In this document: one piece after another, positions 16,800 to 24,828 of the stretch
Layout of the letters: every line of letters begins with the position of its first letter
Numbering within the stretch: position 1 is the first letter of the stretch
DNA from: Chitinophaga sp. YR573
Lineage (GTDB): Bacteria; Bacteroidota; Bacteroidia; Chitinophagales; Chitinophagaceae
Length of the DNA: 64,000 bases
Direction of reading: 5' to 3'
NCBI RefSeq assembly: GCF_900110995.1
Contig: NZ_FOJF01000002.1
Location: 992,001-1,056,000, forward strand
Translations under genes and position numbers: made by a program
The notes under the pieces: model-generated
The model's input: only the letters and a program-made list of their open reading frames with translations
The model's database searches: none
Told to the model about the DNA's origin: nothing

Positions 16800-17842
16800 T
16801 ATTTATTAGAATATACAAGCAGATTACACAGTTTAAAAAGCACTCTTGCGCCCACGTTGGCATCCCATTCATCATGGGAAGTGCTTACCTCCATCAGATC
16901 GAACCCGATGAGTTTGCGACCACTGTCTATCACTTTTTTGAACAGGTAGAACATCTGTTCTGCTTCAAAACCGCCGGCTACCGGGGTACCGGTACGGGGG
17001 CAGAGTTTAGGATCTAATCCATCAATATCAAAACTGATATATACCTGTTCCGGCAGGCCGGAAATGATATCGTCGCAGATGGCTTTCCAGGTTTCGCCTT
17101 CGTACTGACGGGCTTTAATATCTTTATCGAAGAAGGTCTTTACCTTCCCGTTGCTGCTTTTTACGTAATCCAGCTCTTCCTCACAGTAGTCGCGCACACC
17201 TACCTGTACCAGCTTTGTCAGCTGAGGCACTTCATTCAGTGCATTATACATAATGGAGGCGTGAGAGTACTGGAATCCTTCATATCCGTTACGAAGATCG
17301 CAATGGGCATCTATCTGTAAAATTCCGAAATTACCTTTCTTTTCACCAATAGCCTTGAAGAAACCCAGAGGAGTACTGTGATCTCCGCCAACCAGTCCAA
17401 CCAGTTTTCCTTTGTTCAGCAGTTCAATTGTCTGGCCATACACCCATTCGTTCATGAGCTTAGTACCGGTATTTACATCTACCAGTGTTTTCTTCAGGAA
17501 TACATTTTCGGAGATATTCCCGCCTTCTGTCAGAAATTTGAGATATAACTCAGCTTCTTTCCTCAGGTAATCGCTGCGCAGCAGCATATGTTTATCCTGT
17601 TCCCGCATATAAAAGCCGCTTTTCCAGCCGTCTTTTACATCCGCATCATACAGGTCTACCTGCAGAGAGGCCCTGAAAATCTGTTCCGGACCCCTTGCCG
17701 TTCCGTGGGTATAAGAAACAGTAACTTCCCAGGGAACCGGCACCAGTACGAGTGCCGCATCTTCTTCAGAAAAAGGTAAACCAAAGACGTTATTGGATAC
17801 CAGGCTTACCGAATTGGGATCGAATTGAGTTAAATCAGCCAT
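16799..17842 (-). CDS. Arginase/agmatinase/formimidoylglutamase family hydrolase
   Basis: This 347-residue ureohydrolase has the complete binuclear-manganese set: GGDHS (His155), DAHCD (Asp178, His180, Asp182) and DIDGLDP (Asp272, Asp274). These enzymes hydrolyse a guanidino or formimino group from arginine, agmatine or N-formimidoylglutamate. The substrate cannot be fixed from sequence; the long N-terminal part and C-terminal GFDLMEVS fit the Bacteroidota arginase-like group. It is first in a three-gene operon. The ATG at 17842 is preceded by a -7 box at 17874-17881. Confidence 0.88.
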   Translation of the reverse strand: MADLTQFDPNSVSLVSNNVFGLPFSEEDAALVLVPVPWEVTVSYTHGTARGPEQIFRASLQVDLYDADVKDGWKSGFYMREQDKHMLLRSDYLRKEAELYLKFLTEGGNISENVFLKKTLVDVNTGTKLMNEWVYGQTIELLNKGKLVGLVGGDHSTPLGFFKAIGEKKGNFGILQIDAHCDLRNGYEGFQYSHASIMYNALNEVPQLTKLVQVGVRDYCEEELDYVKSSNGKVKTFFDKDIKARQYEGETWKAICDDIISGLPEQVYISFDIDGLDPKLCPRTGTPVAGGFEAEQMFYLFKKVIDSGRKLIGFDLMEVSTSHDEWDANVGARVLFKLCNLLVYSNK

Positions 17843-17873
17843 GATATTGTTGTTCTATTCAATATTTCGGCGG

Positions 17874-17881
17874 CAAAGATA
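17874..17881 (-). promoter_or_regulatory. Probable -7 box of the arginase operon
   Basis: The minus strand reads TATCTTTG (complement of CAAAGATA), an exact TAnnTTTG, 31 bp before the ATG. A TTG lies only 14 bp upstream, so the -33 element is unclear. Confidence 0.5.
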
Positions 17882-17998
17882 GTACTTTATAGGTTCAACA
17901 CCTTGCTTTTCGGGTTCCGCAAGAGGCTGTCATATATTAAATGATAAGAATCATGTTTCCTTTTATATAAAAAATGACTTCCGAAGGTCATTTTGAGT

Positions 17999-18006
17999 TA
18001 ATTTTG
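17999..18006 (+). promoter_or_regulatory. Probable -7 box of ccmE, with upstream hairpin
   Basis: TAATTTTG at 17999-18006 fits the -7 consensus, 36 bp before the ccmE ATG. Just upstream, AAAATGAC (17971-17978) and GTCATTTT (17987-17994) form an 8-bp inverted repeat. This occupies the place where a -33 element would be and could be an operator. Confidence 0.45.
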
Positions 18007-18042
18007 CGCTGCGAAAGATAAGAAGCTTAATATTTTTACGAT

Positions 18043-18441
18043 ATGAAGAAATCAAACATTGTTTTGCTGGTGTTGATTGCTGTAGCCATAGGAGTGATTG
18101 TGACGGTGGCTGGAGATTTCAGTACTTATGAAACATTTGCTACGGCACGACAGAAAGAAGGAAAGGAGTTCCAGATCATCGGGAAGCTGGATACAACACA
18201 GACTATGCACTATGATCCCATCAAGGATGCTAATCTGTTTAGCTTTTATGTAAAAGATAAAACGGGAGAAACCCGTCGCGTAATATTCTATGGTACCAAA
18301 CCTACTGACTTTGAAAAGGCAGAAAGTGTGGTACTGACCGGCAAAATGGCCGAAAACGGTGAGTTCAAATGCAGTAAAATCCTGATGAAGTGTCCTTCTA
18401 AGTATAAGAACGATCAGGTAGTAACAGGCAATAAAGTATAA
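18043..18441 (+). CDS. ccmE: CcmE-like cytochrome c maturation heme chaperone (CxxxY type)
   Basis: This 132-residue protein has one N-terminal membrane anchor (about 5-23) and an OB-fold-like periplasmic domain (FQIIGKLD, FSFYVKD, VVLTGK). CcmE carries heme covalently and hands it to CcmF. The heme-binding histidine of the classical HxxxY motif is replaced by Cys117 in CPSKY (117-121). This Cys-x-x-x-Tyr variant is known from some bacterial and archaeal CcmE proteins. The small size is normal for the family. The ccmF gene follows 46 bp downstream on the same strand, supporting the assignment. Confidence 0.85.
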   Translation: MKKSNIVLLVLIAVAIGVIVTVAGDFSTYETFATARQKEGKEFQIIGKLDTTQTMHYDPIKDANLFSFYVKDKTGETRRVIFYGTKPTDFEKAESVVLTGKMAENGEFKCSKILMKCPSKYKNDQVVTGNKV

Positions 18442-18487
18442 TCAGCCTGTAAAATCACCCATATTTTAACTTATTAGTGACTTCGTA

Positions 18488-20986
18488 TTGGAAACAAAAT
18501 ACATAGGGGAACATTTATTACCCGGACAACTTGGACATTTTTTCTCCGTGCTGGCATTCGTTGCCTCCATGGTAGCAACTGTGAGCTTTGTAGCAAGTGT
18601 GCAGAGCAAAGACATCGCTTCACAAACCTCCTGGAAAAAACTGGGCCGCTGGGCTTTCGTTATCCAGGCAGCTTCTGTATTTGCTGTATTCACCAGCTTA
18701 TACTTTGCCCTTTATAATCACTACTTCGAATATAAATATGTATGGCGTAACTCTTCCCGCAGCCTGCCGGTAAGTTACCTGTTGTCCAGTTTCTGGGCCG
18801 ACCAGGAAGGTAGTTTCACCTTATGGTCTATCTGGCAGAGTATCCTCGGACTGATAGTGATGCGTACCGCCAAAAAATTCGAAGCACCGGTAATGGCTGT
18901 GCTGTCTTTGGCACAGGTTTGCCTGTCCAGCATGATCATCGGGATCTTCATCCTCGGATACAAAGTAGGTAGCAACCCTTTCCTGCTGCTGCGTTTTGCA
19001 GAAGAGAACCAGGGTCTGCCATGGGTATCCCGTCCGGATTACCTCACCTTTGTAAAAGACGGTAATGGCTTAAACCTCTCCCTGCAGAACTACTGGATGG
19101 TAATCCATCCACCTATATTATTCTTAGGTTTTGCTTCTACTATTATGCCATTCGCCTTTGCTTTCGCTGGCTTATGGACAAGAGAATATAAAGAATGGAT
19201 CAAAGCGGCCCTGCCATGGTCACTGTTCTCTGCTATGATGCTGGGTACGGGTATTATGATGGGTGCAGCCTGGGCATATGAATCACTGACCTTTGGCGGT
19301 TACTGGACATGGGACCCTGTAGAGAACGGCTCTCTGGTACCCTGGCTGACGCTGGTAGCAGGTATCCATACCCTGCTGGCTTTCCGGGCTACCGGTCAGG
19401 CTTTAAAAGCAACTTTCTTTTTCTTCTTTATCTCCTTCATCCTCATATTATACTCTACCTTCCTTACCCGTAGCGGTATCCTGGGAGATACTTCCGTACA
19501 CTCCTTTACAGATTTGGGAATGAGCGGACAGCTGCTGGTATATATGGCGATATTCGTAATCCCTGCTTTCGGTCTGATGTTCATCAGACGTAAAGAGATC
19601 CCGACTATCGTAAAGGAAGAAAGTACCTATTCAAGAGAATTCTGGTTGTTTATCGGCGCACTGATATTACTGGTAGCCGCTATCCAGATCAGCTTTACTA
19701 CTTCTATTCCTGTATGGAATACACTGCTTAAAATCACCGGTCTTAAGAAGTTATTCAATATAGATCATGATATTGCTCCTCCTTCCGATCCTTTATTCCA
19801 TTATAATAAGATCCAGATCTGGATCGCTATTGTACTGGGCCTGCTCACCGCTGTGGTGCAGTACCTGAAATATAAGGATACGCCAAGAGGAGAGATGACT
19901 AAAAAATTAGCCATTCCTACTATCATCAGCCTGGTAGCTACAGGATTGATCGGCTGGCTTGGACATATCACCTATGATACATATGGTGCCGGTTTCCTGG
20001 TGGCTATTTATCTCATGCTGTTTGCCAGTGTGTATTCAGTGATCGCTAATGTGGGGTATATCTTTATTGTGCATAAAGGGAAACTGAAAGTAGCGGGTGC
20101 TTCTGTGGCACATATCGGTTTCGGACTGGTATTACTGGGTATCCTCATCACCTCTTCCAAAAAAGAAGTGATTTCTATAGACAGGATGAAGATGCTGGAC
20201 GGTGGTTTCTTCGGCAAAGACAGCAAGGAGAATCCCCGGGAGAACCTGATGCTGCCTACGCACTTCCCTGTACAGATGGGCGATTACCATGTTACCTATG
20301 CAGGTGACTCTACGGCTGAAGGGGATGCCAAAACCTATTACCTGGTACGTTACGAGCGCCGGGAACCATCCAGCGGTAAAGTGATTGAAAGCTTTACGCT
20401 GCATCCGGATGCCTTCCTCAGCAACAGGGGAGAACAGGCGCTGACGCCTAACCCGGATTCGAAACATTATCTTACTAAAGATATCTTTACCTATATCACG
20501 GCTGTACCTATTAAAGATGATGCCAGCGATACTGCGCAGTATACATCGCATGAAATACAGCCGGGTGACTCCGTATTTTTCTCCAACGGGTTCTTTATTC
20601 TGGAATCCCTGGTGCCTCAGCCGGGCAATCATAACTATGTTGCTGAAAAGGGCGACCTGGCTGTGGGGGCAAGACTGAAAGTCTATACCAAGAACAACGA
20701 GCAATATACCATGGAACCGGTGTATTATATCCGTGACAGCAGTTATCAGTACAATGTACCTGATACGGTATCTCCGCTGTCGCTGTACGTGCGTTTCAAC
20801 AAAATACTGCCTAAAGACAATAAGATCGAGTTGCAGGTGAAAGAATCTGCCACATTTAAAGATTATATTGTAATGAAAGCATTTGTTTTTCCGTTTATCA
20901 ATGTATTGTGGATAGGAGTGCTGGTAATGATCGCAGGTTTCCTGATGAGCATTTATCAGAAAGTGAAGGCGTTAAGGAAGAAATAA
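18488..20986 (+). CDS. ccmF: CcmF-like heme lyase of cytochrome c maturation
   Basis: This 832-residue polytopic inner-membrane protein joins heme to apocytochrome c in the periplasm. It shows the WWD signature WAYESLTFGGYWTWDPVENG (about 260-279), the conserved HPPILFLGF with a likely heme-ligand His, and a large C-terminal periplasmic domain before the last span. The N-terminus YIGEHLLPGQLGHFF is typical for Bacteroidota CcmF. It requires a TTG start at 18488, because the frame has a stop at 18467 and no ATG nearby. ccmA, ccmB and ccmC are not in the window. The hydrolase gene follows after 21 bp. Confidence 0.92.
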   Translation: METKYIGEHLLPGQLGHFFSVLAFVASMVATVSFVASVQSKDIASQTSWKKLGRWAFVIQAASVFAVFTSLYFALYNHYFEYKYVWRNSSRSLPVSYLLSSFWADQEGSFTLWSIWQSILGLIVMRTAKKFEAPVMAVLSLAQVCLSSMIIGIFILGYKVGSNPFLLLRFAEENQGLPWVSRPDYLTFVKDGNGLNLSLQNYWMVIHPPILFLGFASTIMPFAFAFAGLWTREYKEWIKAALPWSLFSAMMLGTGIMMGAAWAYESLTFGGYWTWDPVENGSLVPWLTLVAGIHTLLAFRATGQALKATFFFFFISFILILYSTFLTRSGILGDTSVHSFTDLGMSGQLLVYMAIFVIPAFGLMFIRRKEIPTIVKEESTYSREFWLFIGALILLVAAIQISFTTSIPVWNTLLKITGLKKLFNIDHDIAPPSDPLFHYNKIQIWIAIVLGLLTAVVQYLKYKDTPRGEMTKKLAIPTIISLVATGLIGWLGHITYDTYGAGFLVAIYLMLFASVYSVIANVGYIFIVHKGKLKVAGASVAHIGFGLVLLGILITSSKKEVISIDRMKMLDGGFFGKDSKENPRENLMLPTHFPVQMGDYHVTYAGDSTAEGDAKTYYLVRYERREPSSGKVIESFTLHPDAFLSNRGEQALTPNPDSKHYLTKDIFTYITAVPIKDDASDTAQYTSHEIQPGDSVFFSNGFFILESLVPQPGNHNYVAEKGDLAVGARLKVYTKNNEQYTMEPVYYIRDSSYQYNVPDTVSPLSLYVRFNKILPKDNKIELQVKESATFKDYIVMKAFVFPFINVLWIGVLVMIAGFLMSIYQKVKALRKK

Positions 20987-21007
20987 CGTTTTTCAAATAT
21001 ATCCCCT

Positions 21008-22015
21008 ATGAAACGTAAATGGCCCAGTATATTATTGATGGTGGTGTCGGTCCTGGTAATTATCTATTACCTTGGTCCCCGCCCCAAAGTACCGGTGTAT
21101 GACTCTATTCTTCCTGTTGTACCACAGGAAGCTGGTTTGCTGGAACAATATGTTAGCAGCAAAGAAGCGCAGCACAAGCTGAAACCGGACAATGAAGCTC
21201 ATATTGTGTGGTACGATTCCGTTCCCCGCAAAACAAAGTACAGTGTAGTGTACCTGCATGGGTTCTCTGCCAGTCAGAAGGAAGGTGATCCCGTTCACCT
21301 GAACTTTGCCCGGCGTTATGGCTGTAACTTATACCTTTCCCGGCTGGATGCCCATGGCATAGATACCAGCGATCCTTTAGCAACAATGACGGCAGATGGC
21401 CTTTGGGCAGATGCCAAACAGGCATTGGCCATTGGTAAGGCATTGGGGGAGAAGGTCATCTTAATGACGACTTCCACCGGTGGAACGCTGGCATTGAAAC
21501 TGGCAGCCACTTATCCCAATGACATCTTTGCTATCATTAATATGTCTCCCAATATTGAGATCAATGATAATCTTGTTTTCCTGACCAACAACCCCTGGGG
21601 CCTGGAGATTTCCCGGTTGGTAAGGAAGAGCAAGTTTAATGAGAGCAAGGGTGATGATACGCTCAGTGCAAAATACTGGAACCGCCGTTACCGGCTGGAA
21701 GCAGTAGGCGAACTGGAAAACCTGGTAGAAACAACCATGGACCCCGCCACTTTCCATAAAGTAAAACAACCCGTACTCAATCTCTATTATTATAAGGACC
21801 CGGAACACCAGGATAAAACAGTGCGTGTATCAGCTATTCTCCGGATGGAAAAGCAACTGGGTACACCGGATAGCCTGAAAGAAGCGATTGCGATACCTGA
21901 AGCAGGGGCGCATGTGCTGGGTAGTCCTATCAAATCTAAGGATGTGCCGGGTGTGGAAAGGGCGATAGATGCTTTTGCGGAGAAGAAATTAAAGCTGGTC
22001 CCTGCTGTACTGTAA
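21008..22015 (+). CDS. Membrane-anchored alpha/beta hydrolase
   Basis: This 335-residue protein has an N-terminal membrane anchor (about 6-22) followed by an alpha/beta-hydrolase domain. The oxyanion-hole segment is YLHGFSAS (82-89). The nucleophile is probably Ser156 in MTTSTGGT, a degenerate elbow in which the first Gly of GxSxG is Thr. The catalytic His probably lies in GAHVLGSP near 303. The closest familiar group is the lysophospholipase/carboxylesterase-like hydrolases; the substrate is unknown. The gene follows ccmF by 21 bp and may be co-transcribed, but no role in cytochrome maturation can be inferred. Confidence 0.82.
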   Translation: MKRKWPSILLMVVSVLVIIYYLGPRPKVPVYDSILPVVPQEAGLLEQYVSSKEAQHKLKPDNEAHIVWYDSVPRKTKYSVVYLHGFSASQKEGDPVHLNFARRYGCNLYLSRLDAHGIDTSDPLATMTADGLWADAKQALAIGKALGEKVILMTTSTGGTLALKLAATYPNDIFAIINMSPNIEINDNLVFLTNNPWGLEISRLVRKSKFNESKGDDTLSAKYWNRRYRLEAVGELENLVETTMDPATFHKVKQPVLNLYYYKDPEHQDKTVRVSAILRMEKQLGTPDSLKEAIAIPEAGAHVLGSPIKSKDVPGVERAIDAFAEKKLKLVPAVL

Positions 22016-22088
22016 AGAAGTCGCATCTAGCATAAAAACCTTAACTTTAGCATAGTTTTATGAAAGGTTTAGGAATATTTTAAGAACT

Positions 22089-22709
22089 ATGCGCCGTCTG
22101 ATATCTGCTATTTCCTTGCTTACCATATTGTTATGCATCCTATGCTGTGTTGGGGCCAATGCTCAGACACGTCATGGTCTGGATAGCATCCCTGTCAGTG
22201 CGATTGTAGTGAATGGGGATACGATTCCTTCTATTACACTCAGGATTGTAGAGGTGGTGGACCAGTTGCCTAAGAAATTCCGCAAACAGCGGGAACAATG
22301 GACAAGGTTGAGGAATGCCGTGTATGTAACCTACCCTTATGCAAAAGCAGCCGCCAAGATATTAAAAGATGTAAACAGTCACCTGGCTTCCCTGCATGAT
22401 AAAAGGGAACGCAAGGCTTACCTGGCTACTATAGAAAAGCAGATGAAAGCGCAGTTTGGAGATAAACTGGAGAACCTGTCTGTTTACCAGGGAAAGATAT
22501 TAATGAAACTGATTAACAGGGAAACAGGGGAGAACTGTTATGAGATCATAAAAGAATTAAAGGGCGGATTCTCTGCCCGCGTATGGCAAACCGTCGCGTT
22601 CTTCTTTGGCGGTAACCTTAAAAGTGAATATGACCGGGATGAGGATAAGGATATTGAAGCCATTGTACAGGAAATAGAAATGTATCGCGGTTCGCGGGCA
22701 TATAACTAA
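22089..22709 (+). CDS. DUF4294-family secreted protein
   Basis: This 206-residue protein has a signal peptide (to GANAQ, about residue 26). A domain follows that is widespread in Bacteroidota: GDTIPSITLRIVEV, then a conserved run from LRNAVYVTYPYAKAA through RETGENCYEIIKELKGGFSARVWQ to an acidic tail. It is rich in charged helices and has no recognisable catalytic site. The function is unknown; the location is periplasm or outer membrane. A -7-like TAACTTTA lies about 40 bp upstream. Two strong terminators follow in tandem. Confidence 0.82.
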   Translation: MRRLISAISLLTILLCILCCVGANAQTRHGLDSIPVSAIVVNGDTIPSITLRIVEVVDQLPKKFRKQREQWTRLRNAVYVTYPYAKAAAKILKDVNSHLASLHDKRERKAYLATIEKQMKAQFGDKLENLSVYQGKILMKLINRETGENCYEIIKELKGGFSARVWQTVAFFFGGNLKSEYDRDEDKDIEAIVQEIEMYRGSRAYN

Positions 22710-22730
22710 TCAGCCACTTACTTTATTTGA

Positions 22731-22754
22731 AAGGCTCCTTCGGGAGCCTTTTTT
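22731..22754 (+). terminator. Intrinsic terminator 1 after the DUF4294 gene
   Basis: AAGGCTCC (22731-22738) and GGAGCCTT (22743-22750) close a C(TTCG)G tetraloop, one of the most stable RNA loops, followed by a T-run. Confidence 0.9.
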
Positions 22755-22768
22755 GTTTCTGCAAACAC

Positions 22769-22792
22769 GGGGCTCCTTTAGGAGCCCTTTTA
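22769..22792 (+). terminator. Intrinsic terminator 2, tandem with terminator 1
   Basis: GGGGCTCC (22769-22776) and GGAGCCC (22781-22787) pair around TTTA, followed by TTTT. The arms repeat those of terminator 1, so the pair looks like a diverged duplication. Confidence 0.75.
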
Positions 22793-22840
22793 CTTTGCTT
22801 CATAGCTATAGGTAGTCTTTAGGTAGATTATCCCCGGAAT

Positions 22841-22940
22841 AACAGGGTTTTAACCCCTATATAAGCCCACTCTAAATAAGGTAGGCTTGTATACAAGTTG
22901 TAGTGGACTTATAGTGGTCTTATATAGGGCTTATACCCTT
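22841..22940. repeat. Long imperfect stem-loop made of 11-bp units
   Basis: The segment 22851-22871 pairs with 22913-22933 over 21 positions with two mismatches. Five more pairs (AGGGT at 22844-22848 with ACCCT at 22935-22939) extend it past a small bulge. The right arm is three head-to-tail 11-mers: TAGTGGACTTA, TAGTGGTCTTA and TATAGGGCTTA (22901-22933). The left arm holds two such units in reverse (22851-22872). The loop contains the perfect palindrome CTTGTATACAAG (22886-22897). Further 11-mers TAGGTAGTCTT and TAGGTAGATTA occur at 22809-22830. The function is unknown. Confidence 0.7.
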
Positions 22941-23006
22941 TCAGCCTTAATGGCAGGACCTTTCAGCCGACTAGCTTTTTCGGCTTACTTTTAGCTAACT
23001 TTAGGG

Positions 23007-23507
23007 ATGCAATTCAGAATTATTCTCTCCTGCCTTCTTTTAGGAAGTATTACCTGCGTAGGGCAGGATTTATCATCATTAACGCCCCCGGATAGTACCC
23101 TTTTTTATGTAGATAGCGTGGAAACAGTACCCAGTACAGCTGGATTAAATCCCGACAGGATAGCTTTCATCAATGTGGTCAGGTTTAAGAAAGTGCCGGA
23201 TAAGTATATGGCAAGAGGTATCAGCAATATTATTTACATAGAAACCAAGCCATTTGCCCATGCACGTTATAACAGGATGTTCAGTGAGATTTCTCCCGCT
23301 TACGCAGAAGCTTTAAAGAAATATGGCAGTGACAGCAGTTTCCAGTACATCCTGGACGGGGCTGTACTGACAAACAACGTTGAATCTTCACTGGCAGCGC
23401 TGGAAAAGAAGGGGATAGCTGATATTTCTGTCATCAGCCCTAAGATCCTTAAAAAACAATATAAGGTAAAAGGCATGAAGGTCGGAGTGGTAATCCGGTC
23501 TAAATAG
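23007..23507 (+). CDS. Secreted hypothetical protein
   Basis: This 166-residue protein has a signal peptide (to TCVGQ, about residue 20). A mixed alpha/beta body follows, with IAFINVVRFKKVPDKYM, IIYIETKPFAHARYN and a C-terminal basic beta-strand KGMKVGVVIRSK. No cysteines remain after processing and no catalytic motif is visible. I do not recognise the family. The upstream TAACTTTA box near 22996 resembles a -7 element. The preceding 200 bp hold the stem-loop array. bshB1 follows after 40 bp with its own -7 box. Confidence 0.75.
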   Translation: MQFRIILSCLLLGSITCVGQDLSSLTPPDSTLFYVDSVETVPSTAGLNPDRIAFINVVRFKKVPDKYMARGISNIIYIETKPFAHARYNRMFSEISPAYAEALKKYGSDSSFQYILDGAVLTNNVESSLAALEKKGIADISVISPKILKKQYKVKGMKVGVVIRSK

Positions 23508-23511
23508 ATAT

Positions 23512-23519
23512 TATCTTTG
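23512..23519 (+). promoter_or_regulatory. Probable -7 box of bshB1
   Basis: TATCTTTG matches TAnnTTTG exactly and lies 28 bp before the ATG at 23548. It overlaps the first bases after the stop of the preceding gene. No -33 element was seen. Confidence 0.45.
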
Positions 23520-23547
23520 CACTCCACCAAAAGACAGGAATTTTCCG

Positions 23548-24282
23548 ATGAAATTAGATATACTGGCTATAGCAGCTCATCCTGATGATGTAGAGCTTGC
23601 CTGTGCAGGTACCCTGATGGTACATGCTGCCCAGGGCATGAAAGTAGGAGTGCTGGACCTCACCCGCGGAGAACTGGGTACCCGTGGCAGTGCTGAGATA
23701 AGAGAAGCAGAAGCAGCCGCTTCCGCAAAAGTAATGGGCCTGGCTGTCCGGGATAACTTAGGTCTTGCAGATGGGTTCTTCCGCAATGATAGACCGGAAC
23801 AAATGCTGTTAATAGCAGCTATCCGCAAATACCGGCCGGGCATTGTACTGGCCAATGCATTTGTAGACCGTCATCCGGATCACGGGCGTGCTGCACAATT
23901 AATATCAGATTGCTGTTTCTTATCAGGTTTAAGGAAGATAGAAACGCTGGATGAGGATGGAAAGCCGCAGGAAGCATGGCGTCCCCCCCAGGTATTCCAT
24001 TTCCTGCAGGACAGCTTCACGCACCCCGACTTTGTAGTTGATATCAGTGAAGTGATAGAGCGCAAGAAAGAGGCTATAAAGAGCTTTAAAACGCAGTTCT
24101 TAGCGCCCGCAGCAGACAATGAGCCCAAAACCTATATTTCTTCACCGGCTTTCTTTGAAGGTGTGATAAGCAGAGATCAGACGATGGGTAAGATGGTAGG
24201 GGTAGCGTATGCAGAAGGGTTTACGACTGTAAAGATGCTGGGAGTGAAGAGTTTTAAAGATTTGATCGGTAACGTTACCTGA
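23548..24282 (+). CDS. bshB1: Bacillithiol biosynthesis deacetylase BshB1
   Basis: This 244-residue LmbE/PIG-L-type zinc deacetylase removes acetyl from GlcNAc-malate, the second step of bacillithiol synthesis, in the cytoplasm. The metal site AHPDDVE is at 10-16 (His11, Asp13, Asp14), and the later NAFVDRHPDHGRAAQL carries the third ligand. LTRGELGTRGS and the C-terminal YAEGF fit the BshB1 branch rather than mycothiol enzymes. bshA and bshC are not in the window. The DinB/YfiT-like protein at 8.6 kb is a plausible user of the thiol. A terminator follows 26 bp after the stop. Confidence 0.9.
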   Translation: MKLDILAIAAHPDDVELACAGTLMVHAAQGMKVGVLDLTRGELGTRGSAEIREAEAAASAKVMGLAVRDNLGLADGFFRNDRPEQMLLIAAIRKYRPGIVLANAFVDRHPDHGRAAQLISDCCFLSGLRKIETLDEDGKPQEAWRPPQVFHFLQDSFTHPDFVVDISEVIERKKEAIKSFKTQFLAPAADNEPKTYISSPAFFEGVISRDQTMGKMVGVAYAEGFTTVKMLGVKSFKDLIGNVT

Positions 24283-24308
24283 TCTGTTAACAGGGGAAGA
24301 ATACTATG

Positions 24309-24332
24309 GGCCAACTGAGAGGTTGGCCTTTT
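24309..24332 (+). terminator. Intrinsic terminator after bshB1
   Basis: GGCCAAC (24309-24315) and GTTGGCC (24322-24328) pair around TGAGAG, followed by TTTT. Confidence 0.8.
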
Positions 24333-24430
24333 ATATTATAGTGCAGACAATAGTAGTCCTGCTTCCTCTGAAAGGAAGGGTACACACGAGATATTTTCTA
24401 CAATTGGATTGGTCAGCCACTAATTACGCA

Positions 24431-24550
24431 TTAAATGAAAAGATCCTGTGTAGCATCAAATTCATCGCTTTTGCTAAGGCTGTTTTTAATAAATGGGATA
24501 AGTGCCAGTCCGATTGTGAACACAACTAATAGTACATTTCTCAGTTTCAT
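24431..24550 (-). CDS. Small single-span membrane peptide, 39 residues
   Basis: Translation of the minus strand from the ATG at 24548-24550 to the TAA at 24431-24433 gives a 39-residue peptide. It has a basic start MKLRN, one hydrophobic span (VLLVVFTIGLALIPFI) and a short polar, acidic tail ending DATQDLFI. The layout of basic head, single span and outer tail is that of genuine small membrane proteins. A longer plus-strand frame over the same bases (24323-24529) looks like a shadow. It lies alone between bshB1 and ahpC. The function is unknown; coding status is likely but unproven. Confidence 0.5.
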   Translation of the reverse strand: MKLRNVLLVVFTIGLALIPFIKNSLSKSDEFDATQDLFI

Positions 24551-24745
24551 TTTTCTAATCGTTTTTTAAGTATCGTATATGACTATATAACTAAATACTG
24601 TGCCAAAATGTTACGGTTTTCTTCATAAATCGTTAAGATTATATTATGACTACTTCTTTAAAGGATAAAATTGGCCAAAATAGCTGTCACGCGCTGATTT
24701 TGCAGTTGTATAGAGTTTTTCAATATGCGGCGTGGAAAAAATCTA

Positions 24746-24777
24746 TTTGATTTATAGGTCATTCAATATAATATTTG
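24746..24777 (+). promoter_or_regulatory. Promoter of ahpC
   Basis: TTTG at 24746-24749, 19 bp, then TAATATTTG at 24769-24777 (one extra base relative to TAnnTTTG). The ATG follows 51 bp later. Spacing and boxes fit the Bacteroidota housekeeping sigma consensus. Confidence 0.6.
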
Positions 24778-24828
24778 CACCCGAATAACAAGATTAAGGC
24801 ACAATAAATCAAAATTTGACATACGATC

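Noticed and set aside
24323..24529. 68-codon plus-strand frame after bshB1
   Set aside because: It starts inside the bshB1 terminator region, has no promoter box and unusual composition, and overlaps a better minus-strand small membrane-protein frame.
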